A stretch of DNA of 51,640 nucleotides from JALCRY01 sp050946575 (GTDB lineage: Bacteria; Bacillota; Clostridia; Peptostreptococcales; Anaerovoracaceae): assembly GCA_050946575.1 (NCBI GenBank), contig JBMNVB010000011.1, forward strand, positions 1 through 51,640, written 5' to 3'. Made by a program: the position numbers and the translations under genes. Positions 44,124 through 51,640 of the stretch are shown one piece after another (position 1 is the stretch's first letter; every line of letters starts with the position of its first letter). The notes under the pieces were generated by a model. It saw nothing but the letters and a program-made list of their open reading frames with translations. It ran no database searches and was not told the DNA's origin.

Positions 44124-47100
44124 ATGGCGGACACAAAAAATAACAGTAATGAACTGAACAATTTCGAGTCGCTGCAGATCGGACTTGCCTCGACTGAAAA
44201 GATCCTCTCCTGGTCGCACGGCGAAGTGGAAGAGCCGGAGACCATAAACTACAGGACACTGAAGCCCGAACCGAAGGGCCTGTTCTGCGAAGCAATTTTC
44301 GGACCTACGAAGGACTGGGAATGCCACTGCGGAAAATACAAGAAGATACAGTACAGAGGACTCATCTGCGACAAGTGCGGCGTCGAGATCACGAAGTCGA
44401 AGGTCAGAAGAGAGCGCATGGGCCACATCAAGCTTGCGGCTCCGGTCTCTCATATCTGGTACTTCAAGGGCATCCCGTCCAGGATGGGACTCGTGCTCGA
44501 CATGACTCCGAGAAATCTCGAACGCGTGCTGTATTTCGCGACATATATCGTGCTCGAGCCGGGAGATTCCGGATTCGAATACAAGGAGATCATCTCGGAG
44601 CAGCAGTACAGAGACACGATGGAGCAGACTGACGGTTCCTTCAGAGCCGGCATCGGCGCCGAGGCTATCAGAGAGCTGCTGTGCGATATAGATCTCGACG
44701 AGCTTTCGGCGGATCTGAGAGATCAGCTGAAGAACGCGACAGGCCAGAAGAAGGTAAAGATCGTCAGAAGGCTCGAAGTCGTGGAAGCGCTCAGACTTTC
44801 GGGGAACAGACCCGAATGGATGGTGCTCGAAGTGATCCCCGTCATACCGCCGGATCTCAGACCTATGGTCCAGCTCGACGGCGGCAGATTCGCGACGTCG
44901 GATCTCAACGACCTTTACAGAAGGGTCATAAACAGAAACAAGAGACTGAAGAGACTGCTCGACCTCGGAGCGCCCGACATTATCGTGAGAAATGAGAAGC
45001 GCATGCTCCAGGAAGCTGTCGACGCATTGATAGATAACGGCAGAAGGGGAAGACCGGTAACGGGCCCGGGCTCGAGACCGCTCAAATCGCTTTCCGACAT
45101 GCTGAAGGGAAAGCAGGGCAGATTCAGACAGAACCTGCTCGGAAAGCGAGTGGACTATTCCGGGCGTTCCGTAATCGTCGTGGGACCTGAGCTCAGGTTC
45201 TGGCAGTGCGGCCTCCCGAAGAACATGGCGCTCGAGCTGTTCAAGCCGTTCATCATGAAGAGGCTCGTCGAAGACGGAGACGCGCATAACATCAAGGGCG
45301 CGAAGAAGATGGTCGAGAGAGTCGACAATAAAGTATGGGACGTGCTCGAGGACGTAATCAAGGATCACCCGGTGATGCTGAACCGCGCGCCTACGCTGCA
45401 CAGACTGGGCATCCAGGCGTTCGAGCCGGTGCTCGTGGAGGGCAAGGCCATAAAGCTGCACCCGCTTGCATGTACGGCGTTCAACGCGGACTTCGACGGG
45501 GACCAGATGGCCGTCCACGTCCCGCTGTCGGTAGAGGCGCAGGCCGAGGCCAGGTTCCTCATGCTTTCGGTGAACAACATTCTGGCGCCCAAGGACGGTT
45601 CGCCTATCACGATCCCGACTCAGGACATGATACTCGGAAGCTACTATCTGACGCATCCGGGCGTGAAGAACAGAGACACTGATGCGGAGAAGGGCGACGG
45701 AAAGATTTTCTGCGACTATAACGAAATGGTCATGGCGTACAGGAACCACGATGTCGGCATCCACGCCAGAGTAAAGGTTCGCAGATACAACGGAGAAAAC
45801 GACAGGATCGGCAAGTGCGTGGAGTCCACTGTCGGAAGGTTCATTTTCAACAGCCAGATCCCTCAGGATCTCGGATATGTGCCCGACAGAGACCTTGATC
45901 CGTATTCGCTCGAGATAGATTTCCTCGTCGGAAAGAAGCAGCTCGGCGACATCATCGGCAGATGCTTCAAGAGACACGGGAACACGGGCACCGCATTGAT
46001 GCTCGATGCCATAAAGGATATGGGGTATCACTATTCGACGATCGGCGCGGTCACCATCAGCGTGGCGGACATGCCGGTGCCGGAGAGCAAGAACGAGATC
46101 ATCGCGGCGGCCGAAGAAGAAGTGAATAAATATGAGGACGCGTACAAGATGGGTCTCATGTCGAACGACGAAAGATATGAGAAGGTCATAGACATCTGGG
46201 CGAACACGACGGACAAGGTCGCGGACGAACTTATGGAATGCCTTGATGAAACGAACAACCTGTTCATCATGGCGGATTCCGGGGCCAGAGGTTCCAAAAA
46301 GCAGATCCAGCAGATCGGCGGCATGAGAGGCCTCATGGGCAATGCCCAGGGCCAGACGGTAGAGATCCCGGTAAAGGCGAACTTCCGCGAGGGACTGTCG
46401 ATACTGGAATACTTCATCTCGGCGAACGGCGCGAGGAAGGGCCTTGCCGATACGGCGCTGCGTACGGCCGACTCGGGATATCTGACAAGACGACTCGTCG
46501 ATGTTTCGCATAACGTGATTGTAAGAGAAGAGGACTGCGGAACGACGGAAGGCGTTGAAGTCAGGGCATTCGTTGACGGCAAGGAGATCATCGAGCCTCT
46601 GAAGCAGAGGATCGTCGGAAGAACGGCTCTGCATGATATCGTGCATCCGCAGACAGGAGAGATCATCGTCCGCGCGAATGACGAGATCATGGAAGAAGCG
46701 GCGGATACCATTGACGCGGCCGGCATCGAATCCGTTGAGATCAGGTCGATAATGACATGCATGAGCAGGAGCGGCGTGTGCACGAAGTGCTACGGCAGGA
46801 ACCTCGCGACGGGGCGGCCGGTACACATCGGCGAAGCTGTCGGCATCACGGCGGCGCAGTCGATCGGCGAACCGGGCACACAGCTCACGATGAGAACGTT
46901 CCACACGGGCGGCGTCGCCGGCGGCGACATCACACAGGGTCTTCCGAGAGTAGAGGAGCTTTTCGAAGCCAGGAAGCCTAAGGGTATCGCCGATATCTGC
47001 GAGGCCGACGGAACGGTCGTTGAAATAGAGCCGACGAGCGATAACAAGACGCGCGTAGTCGTCGAGGTCGAAGGCTCGAGGAAACCGTACATCGTAGCCT

Positions 47101-47876
47101 ACGGAAAACAGCTCGCCGTGGAGAAGGGCGACTTCGTGGAGGCCGGCGGGAACATCACGCGCGGCCCGCTGAACCCGCATGATATCATGAGGCTCAGAGG
47201 AGTCGAGGGAGTCTATCAGTACCTGCTGAAGGAAGTTCAGAGAGTGTACAAACTCCAGGGTGTCGATATCAACGACAAGCATATCGAGGTCATCGTTTCG
47301 AGGATGCTCTCGAAGTACAGGATCGAGGATCCGGGCGACACGAAGCTGCTGCCGGGCGGCCTGTACACGATCTGGGAGATCCAGGACGCGAACGACGCGC
47401 TCGCCGAGGGACAGATCCCGGCGACATACAAGCGCATTCTGCTCGGTATAACGAAGGCGTCGCTGGCCACGAGTTCATTCCTGTCGGCGGCATCGTTCCA
47501 GGAGACGACGAGAGTCCTCACCGACGCGGCGATCAAGGGCAGGAACGACAGGCTGCAGGGCCTGAAGGAAAACGTCATCATCGGAAAACTCATCCCTGCG
47601 GGCACGGGCATGAAGCAGTACAAGAATATCGAAGTGGATTACGGCCCGAACCAGGAGTACATCGATGAATATATGAGCAGGAAGCGCGAGGAAGAGGAAG
47701 AAGAGGCGCGCGAGATGGCAATGGCCGACCGCGAACAGAGCGGCGACGGGATAAAGACGCTCGTTGAACTCGACAATGTAATGGTCGACGACAACGGTGT
47801 CACAGTCAAGGGCGAAAGCATTGAAGATCCCAGAAAGCAGCCTGATATCCTCGACCATCCTGACATCATTAAGTAA
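44124..47876 (+). CDS. rpoC: RNA polymerase beta' subunit
   Basis: This 1250-residue beta' subunit contains the catalytic metal-binding motif NADFDGDQMAVH. The N-terminal zinc finger is CHCGKYKKIQYRGLICDKCG, and the second zinc site is near CMSRSGVCTKCYG. The bridge-helix/trigger-loop region includes GEAVGITAAQSIGEPGTQLTMRTFH. The C-terminus is standard except for a charged end. The ATG follows GAGGAGG, five bases after rpoB. A strong terminator lies 14 bases past the stop. Confidence 0.97.
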   Translation: MADTKNNSNELNNFESLQIGLASTEKILSWSHGEVEEPETINYRTLKPEPKGLFCEAIFGPTKDWECHCGKYKKIQYRGLICDKCGVEITKSKVRRERMGHIKLAAPVSHIWYFKGIPSRMGLVLDMTPRNLERVLYFATYIVLEPGDSGFEYKEIISEQQYRDTMEQTDGSFRAGIGAEAIRELLCDIDLDELSADLRDQLKNATGQKKVKIVRRLEVVEALRLSGNRPEWMVLEVIPVIPPDLRPMVQLDGGRFATSDLNDLYRRVINRNKRLKRLLDLGAPDIIVRNEKRMLQEAVDALIDNGRRGRPVTGPGSRPLKSLSDMLKGKQGRFRQNLLGKRVDYSGRSVIVVGPELRFWQCGLPKNMALELFKPFIMKRLVEDGDAHNIKGAKKMVERVDNKVWDVLEDVIKDHPVMLNRAPTLHRLGIQAFEPVLVEGKAIKLHPLACTAFNADFDGDQMAVHVPLSVEAQAEARFLMLSVNNILAPKDGSPITIPTQDMILGSYYLTHPGVKNRDTDAEKGDGKIFCDYNEMVMAYRNHDVGIHARVKVRRYNGENDRIGKCVESTVGRFIFNSQIPQDLGYVPDRDLDPYSLEIDFLVGKKQLGDIIGRCFKRHGNTGTALMLDAIKDMGYHYSTIGAVTISVADMPVPESKNEIIAAAEEEVNKYEDAYKMGLMSNDERYEKVIDIWANTTDKVADELMECLDETNNLFIMADSGARGSKKQIQQIGGMRGLMGNAQGQTVEIPVKANFREGLSILEYFISANGARKGLADTALRTADSGYLTRRLVDVSHNVIVREEDCGTTEGVEVRAFVDGKEIIEPLKQRIVGRTALHDIVHPQTGEIIVRANDEIMEEAADTIDAAGIESVEIRSIMTCMSRSGVCTKCYGRNLATGRPVHIGEAVGITAAQSIGEPGTQLTMRTFHTGGVAGGDITQGLPRVEELFEARKPKGIADICEADGTVVEIEPTSDNKTRVVVEVEGSRKPYIVAYGKQLAVEKGDFVEAGGNITRGPLNPHDIMRLRGVEGVYQYLLKEVQRVYKLQGVDINDKHIEVIVSRMLSKYRIEDPGDTKLLPGGLYTIWEIQDANDALAEGQIPATYKRILLGITKASLATSSFLSAASFQETTRVLTDAAIKGRNDRLQGLKENVIIGKLIPAGTGMKQYKNIEVDYGPNQEYIDEYMSRKREEEEEEAREMAMADREQSGDGIKTLVELDNVMVDDNGVTVKGESIEDPRKQPDILDHPDIIK

Positions 47877-47889
47877 AAACGCATAGCGG

Positions 47890-47920
47890 CCGGAGCCCGT
47901 TTCAGGGCTCCGGTTTTTTT
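47890..47920 (+). terminator. rpoBC terminator
   Basis: CCGGAGCCC and GGGCTCCGG form a 9-bp stem around GTTTCA, followed by seven T's. It is a strong intrinsic terminator closing the rplJL-rpoBC unit. From 47921 to 48035 there is AT-rich sequence with no feature other than one copy of the dispersed octamer. Confidence 0.93.
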
Positions 47921-48035
47921 ATTTAAAAAAAATCAATGCGCGGCTGCGGGGTCGAGAAAAAAACGGTTTTTCGCCTTTTTGGCATATTTTCATTCAGTTA
48001 CGCGATAAAATTTAGGTAAATAATAAAAAAGAGTA

Positions 48036-48098
48036 TTCACTTATTTATCAACTTCGTGTATAATATCTATTGACAAGAAGATTGGGCATAATTATCTT
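48036..48098 (+). promoter_or_regulatory. Two promoter candidates upstream of the rpsL leader
   Basis: The first is TTCACT (48036-48041), 17 bases, TATAAT (48059-48064). The second is TTGACA (48070-48075), 17 bases, TATCTT (48093-48098). Both would start transcription 80-115 bases before the hairpin at 48183. Confidence 0.7.
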
Positions 48099-48104
48099 AA
48101 CAGG

Positions 48105-48217
48105 CGATCTGGATTGTGCAAAAGGGGTGCTGAATCGAGGTTCGATAAACGAGTTACAGGTATTTATGGTCAACTGTATGGAAGCGGCATTTGTTTTGGG
48201 TCTGAGTGCCGCTTTTT
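48105..48217 (+). ncRNA. Predicted short transcript or rpsL leader ending in a terminator
   Basis: This gene-free segment is bounded by good promoters on the left and an intrinsic terminator on the right. It includes a small hairpin ATCGA-GGT-TCGAT, near 48132-48146. It ends in AGCGGCA (48183-48189) paired with TGCCGCT (48207-48213) and four T's. It could be an independent RNA of about 110-150 bases or an attenuated leader of the rpsL operon. An 81-codon frame from TTG 48070 lacks a ribosome binding site and is not credible. It resembles no RNA family that I can name. Confidence 0.5.
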
Positions 48218-48241
48218 ATTGCGCCGGGAAGTTTCAGAGTG

Positions 48242-48271
48242 TTGACATCTCAGGCTTTTCTGTGATAGACT
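48242..48271 (+). promoter_or_regulatory. rpsL promoter
   Basis: TTGACA (48242-48247), an 18-base spacer and TAGACT (48266-48271) lie 90 bases before rpsL and downstream of the terminator at 48213. The str operon therefore appears to have its own promoter. Confidence 0.7.
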
Positions 48272-48361
48272 ATACGTCGGCTCATGACATAGCGCATCAG
48301 CCGCAAATCACGTGAAAACGTTGAAATTATTGCCATCAGGGGCAAAGAAAGGAGAAACCGG

Positions 48362-48775
48362 ATGCCTACAATCAATCAGTTAGTACGTCAGGGCAGAAAG
48401 AGCAGCGTAAAAAAATCCGACGCGCCTGCGCTCGGGAAGAACATGAACTCTCTCAGAAGAGTGGTTACGAATGTAAACTCGCCGCAGAAGAGAGGCGTCT
48501 GCACATCTGTCAAGACCGTGACACCGAAGAAGCCTAATTCGGCTCTCAGGAAAGTCGCGAGAGTACGTCTGACAAACGGTATCGAAGTCACGGCGTATAT
48601 CCCTGGTATAGGTCATAACCTCCAGGAGCACAGCGTTGTACTCATCAGAGGCGGAAGAGTAAAGGACCTTCCGGGCGTGAGATATCACATTGTCAGGGGA
48701 ACACTCGACACGGCAGGTGTCGCTGACAGAGGTCAGGCCCGTTCAAAGTACGGAGCTAAGAGACCCAAAAAATAG
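48362..48775 (+). CDS. rpsL: Ribosomal protein uS12
   Basis: This 137-residue decoding-centre protein has PQKRGVCTSVKTVTPKKPNS with the wild-type lysines, so streptomycin resistance is not predicted there. The C-terminal HNLQEHSVVLIRGGRVKDLPG is as expected. An insert of about 13 residues (GKNMNSLRRVVTNVNS, residues 25-40) relative to E. coli S12 is present, as in many Clostridia and related bacteria. The ATG follows AAAGGAG. It starts the rpsL-rpsG-fusA-tuf (str) operon. Confidence 0.97.
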   Translation: MPTINQLVRQGRKSSVKKSDAPALGKNMNSLRRVVTNVNSPQKRGVCTSVKTVTPKKPNSALRKVARVRLTNGIEVTAYIPGIGHNLQEHSVVLIRGGRVKDLPGVRYHIVRGTLDTAGVADRGQARSKYGAKRPKK

Positions 48776-48900
48776 TTTCTGATAAGTACGGGAAATAAAG
48801 TGCCCTTGATATAGAGATATCGAGGCCCACGGTCCGGAGACATCTGTTACGGCCCCGGATCGAGTACCGTTGTCAATCAAATGGCAAGGAGGGAAGAGTC

Positions 48901-49371
48901 GTGCCAAGAAAAGGAAGAGTTCCAAAGAGAGAAGTGCTTCCGGATCCCGTTTACGGAAGTGTTGTTGTGGCGAAGCTCATTAACAGCATCATGCTCGACG
49001 GGAAAAAGGGAACAGCACAGTCTATCGTCTACGGAGCCTTTGACATGATCAAAGAGAAGACAGGCGAAGACCCTTTGGACGTTTTTAACAAAGCTATGGA
49101 AAACATCATGCCGCAGGTCGAAGTAAAAGCGAGACGTGTCGGCGGCGCGAACTATCAGGTGCCTATCGAGGTAAGACCTGAAAGACGCCAGACACTCGGC
49201 CTCAGATGGCTCACGGCGTATACGAGAGCCAGAGGCGAACGCACAATGGCTGAGAAGCTCGCGGCTGAACTCATTGACGCATCGCAGGGAGCGGGCGCGT
49301 CGGTGAAGAAGAAGGAGGACACCCACAAGATGGCGGAAGCGAACAGAGCGTTCGCCCATTACAGATGGTAG
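48901..49371 (+). CDS. rpsG: Ribosomal protein uS7
   Basis: This 156-residue assembly protein nucleates the 30S head. Landmarks are DPVYGSVVVAKLINSIMLDGKK, ENIMPQVEVKARRVGGANYQVP and the terminal KMAEANRAFAHYRW. The start is GTG 48901, 7 bases after GGAGGGAAGAG. It is separated from rpsL by 125 bases without an obvious promoter. This spacer contains GC-rich inverted segments around 48825-48865 that might be a translational control site, but I see no clear pattern. Confidence 0.96.
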   Translation: MPRKGRVPKREVLPDPVYGSVVVAKLINSIMLDGKKGTAQSIVYGAFDMIKEKTGEDPLDVFNKAMENIMPQVEVKARRVGGANYQVPIEVRPERRQTLGLRWLTAYTRARGERTMAEKLAAELIDASQGAGASVKKKEDTHKMAEANRAFAHYRW

Positions 49372-49429
49372 GTGCCCGCATTGAAGACGACATGCATGAA
49401 GAGAGTTTGCAGAAAGGAGGTATGTCCGG

Positions 49430-51493
49430 ATGCCTAGACCATTTTCACTGGAAAACACAAGGAACATCGGTATCATGGCCCACATCGATGCCGGTAAGAC
49501 GACAGTAACAGAGAGGATCCTCTTCTATACTGGCAGAACGCACAAGATCGGCGAAACGCATGACGGTGCGGCCACTATGGACTGGATGGAAGAAGAGCAG
49601 GAAAGGGGTATCACCATCACCTCTGCTGCGACTACAGCTCAATGGAAAGACACAAGGATAAACATTATAGATACGCCGGGACACGTGGACTTCACCGTAG
49701 AGGTGGAACGTTCGCTGCGTGTGCTCGACGGCGCGGTCACGGTGCTCTGCGCGAAGGGAGGCGTGGAGCCGCAGTCCGAAACTGTCTGGAGACAGGCTGA
49801 GAAATACAAAGTACCCCGTATGGTATTCGTAAACAAGATGGATATCATGGGGGCCGATTTCTACAGAGTCATCGACATGATAAAGGACAGACTGAAGGCG
49901 AACCCCGTTGCCGTGCAGCTTCCTATAGGAAAGGAATCCGAATTCGTCGGCATCATTGACCTTATTAAGATGGAAGCTGAAGTCTATAAGGACGATCTCG
50001 GTAAAGAGATAGAGATACAGGAGATCCCTGAAGACATGAAGGAACTCGCCGAGGAGTGGCGTGAGAAGATGATCGAATCCGTCGCCGAGTGCGATGAGGA
50101 CCTCATGATGAAATATCTCGAAGGCGAGGAACTTACCGAGAAAGAGATAAAGGATACGATCAGAAAGATGACCATCGCGAATGAGATGGTCCCTGTAACA
50201 TGCGGTTCGGCGTATAAGAACAAGGGCGTTCAGCCTCTGCTCGACGCGATAGTCGATTATATGCCGTCGCCGCTCGACATCCCGCCTATCGACGGAGTGG
50301 ATCCGCAGACGGGCGAGGAGACCGAGAGGATCTCGGACGATAATGAGCCGTTCTCGGCTCTCGCGTTCAAGATCATGGCGGACCCGTATGTCGGGAAGCT
50401 CGCGTTCTTCAGAGTATATTCCGGAACAGCCGAATCCGGCTCTTATGTGTACAACGCCACAAAGGGCAAGAAGGAAAGGCTCGGAAGAATACTGCAGATG
50501 CACGCGAACCACAGACAGGATCTCGAAAAAGTCTATTCGGGAGATATAGCCGCTGCTGTAGGACTGAAAGACGTTTCGACGGGAGATACTCTGTGCGATG
50601 AGGATCACGAGATACTGCTCGAGCAGATGGAGTTCCCGGATCCTGTTATCGAAGTCGCTATCGAACCCAAGACAAAGGCCGGCCAGGAAAAGATGGGCAT
50701 TGCCCTGTCGAAGCTTGCCGAGGAAGACCCGACGTTCAGGACATACACGAACGAGGACACGGGCCAGACGATCATCGCCGGCATGGGTGAACTTCACCTT
50801 GAGATCATAGTCGACAGACTGCTGAGAGAATTCAAGGTCGAAGCTAATGTAGGAAAGCCGCAGGTCTCCTACAAGGAGACGCTGACGGAGCCGTGCGACG
50901 TGGAGTACAAGTACGCGAAGCAGTCGGGCGGACACGGTCAGTACGGACATGTAAAGATCCGCGTTTATCCGAGAGAGCCGGGCGAAGGATTCGAATTCAA
51001 GAATTCTGTAGTCGGCGGAGCTATTCCGAAGGAATACATCGGAGCGGTACAGCAGGGTATAGAAGAAGCTATGGAAGACGGACCTATCGCCGGATATCAG
51101 GTGGTGGACATCGGCGTGGAACTGTACGACGGTTCCTATCACGAAGTCGACTCCTCGGAGATGGCGTTCAAGACTGCCGGATCCATGGCATTCAGAGAAG
51201 CGTGCAAGAAGGGCAAACCGGTGCTCCTCGAGCCTATATTCAAGGTCGAGGTCACTGTGCCTGAGGAATATATGGGCGATGTCATCGGCGATATCAGCGG
51301 AAGACGCGGCCGTATAGAAGGTTCCGACATGCACGCGGGCGCCGTGGCCATAAGAGGCATGGTGCCGCTTTCCGAGATGTTCGGATACGCGACGGATCTG
51401 CGTTCAAAGACTCAGGGACGCGGAACGTACGTGATGCAGTTCGACCATTTCGAAAAATTACCGGATAATCTGGTCGATAAGATCAATAAGTAA
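49430..51493 (+). CDS. fusA: Elongation factor G
   Basis: This 687-residue translocation GTPase is complete. The G domain has G1 AHIDAGKTT, G2/switch I around ERGITITSAATT, G3 DTPGHVDF and G4 NKMD. Domains II-V follow, with the usual GMGELHLEIIVDRLLREFKV and SGGHGQYGHVKIR. The ATG follows AAAGGAGGT. It lies 58 bases after rpsG and 21 bases before tuf. Confidence 0.97.
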   Translation: MPRPFSLENTRNIGIMAHIDAGKTTVTERILFYTGRTHKIGETHDGAATMDWMEEEQERGITITSAATTAQWKDTRINIIDTPGHVDFTVEVERSLRVLDGAVTVLCAKGGVEPQSETVWRQAEKYKVPRMVFVNKMDIMGADFYRVIDMIKDRLKANPVAVQLPIGKESEFVGIIDLIKMEAEVYKDDLGKEIEIQEIPEDMKELAEEWREKMIESVAECDEDLMMKYLEGEELTEKEIKDTIRKMTIANEMVPVTCGSAYKNKGVQPLLDAIVDYMPSPLDIPPIDGVDPQTGEETERISDDNEPFSALAFKIMADPYVGKLAFFRVYSGTAESGSYVYNATKGKKERLGRILQMHANHRQDLEKVYSGDIAAAVGLKDVSTGDTLCDEDHEILLEQMEFPDPVIEVAIEPKTKAGQEKMGIALSKLAEEDPTFRTYTNEDTGQTIIAGMGELHLEIIVDRLLREFKVEANVGKPQVSYKETLTEPCDVEYKYAKQSGGHGQYGHVKIRVYPREPGEGFEFKNSVVGGAIPKEYIGAVQQGIEEAMEDGPIAGYQVVDIGVELYDGSYHEVDSSEMAFKTAGSMAFREACKKGKPVLLEPIFKVEVTVPEEYMGDVIGDISGRRGRIEGSDMHAGAVAIRGMVPLSEMFGYATDLRSKTQGRGTYVMQFDHFEKLPDNLVDKINK

Positions 51494-51514
51494 AACCTTT
51501 TGGAGGGGATAAAA

Positions 51515-51640
51515 ATGGCAAAACAGAAGTATGAAAGAACCAAGCCGCATGTAAACATCGGGACTATCGGTCACGTAGACCACGGAAAGACGACGCTGAC
51601 GGCGGCCATCACGAAGGTACTGAACGCGAAGTACGGACTC
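51515..51640 (+). CDS. tuf: Elongation factor Tu, N-terminal fragment
   Basis: The first 42 codons of EF-Tu are visible: MAKQKYERTKPHVNIGT, then GHVDHGKTTL, the G1 P-loop. The gene runs off the right edge of the window. The ATG follows TGGAGGGG. Its position after fusA is the standard str operon order. Nothing unusual is seen in the visible part. Confidence 0.97.
   Translation, partial: MAKQKYERTKPHVNIGTIGHVDHGKTTLTAAITKVLNAKYGL

Noticed and set aside
48070..48315. 81-codon frame starting with TTG upstream of rpsL
   Set aside because: There is no ribosome binding site, and the frame spans two promoters and a terminator.
49445..51334. 629-codon minus-strand frame opposite fusA
   Set aside because: Antisense shadow of EF-G; the product has no recognisable features.

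Overview
The window looks like chromosomal DNA of an anaerobic, fairly GC-rich Clostridia-type Bacillota. I infer this from class III (oxygen-sensitive) ribonucleotide reductase, a flavin reductase-rubredoxin fusion, a fused IspDF, YacL, CarD, and the order rpmG-secE-nusG-rplKA-rplJL-rpoBC-rpsLG-fusA-tuf. No rRNA or tRNA gene was found. The species cannot be named from the sequence alone.

Layout. 1-3.1 kb: end of a type I restriction-modification locus (hsdS tail, hsdR), visibly more AT-rich than what follows. 3.2-11.3 kb: peptide and amide scavenging genes, mostly on the minus strand. These are dppA-permease-pepV, a GntR regulator, and a DUF3100-like transporter with an M20 amidohydrolase facing a LysR regulator. 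11.5-12.8 kb: a GyrI-like protein and a high-molecular-weight rubredoxin. 12.8-14.4 kb: about 1.6 kb without credible genes, filled by a striking array of 20 inverted repeats on a 42/84-bp lattice, then a GC-rich repeat block. 14.4-22.5 kb: purine permease, nrdG-nrdD under two NrdR-like boxes (NrdD carries a fused redoxin domain), nfo, a secreted 3D-domain protein and radA. 22.6-28.5 kb: an OmpR-type two-component pair, carD, and yhdT-panF behind a long leader that ends in a terminator, then an esterase-like hydrolase. 28.6-36.4 kb: yacL-ispDF-proS, a split chromate-type transporter, Nudix, cyclophilin and acyl-CoA synthetase. 36.4-51.6 kb: the ribosomal protein/RNA polymerase/elongation factor cluster, cut at the start of tuf.

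The main unexplained signals are (1) the phased inverted-repeat array at 12.83-14.14 kb and (2) a dispersed octamer, GCATTGAT, seen 25 times in both orientations where about 1.6 would be expected with equal base frequencies. Secondary signals are the panF leader, a terminator placed on top of the ribosome binding site of the 3D-domain gene, a short predicted transcript upstream of rpsL, and the NrdD-redoxin fusion. All functional statements come from reading the sequence by eye; no database search or folding program was run.
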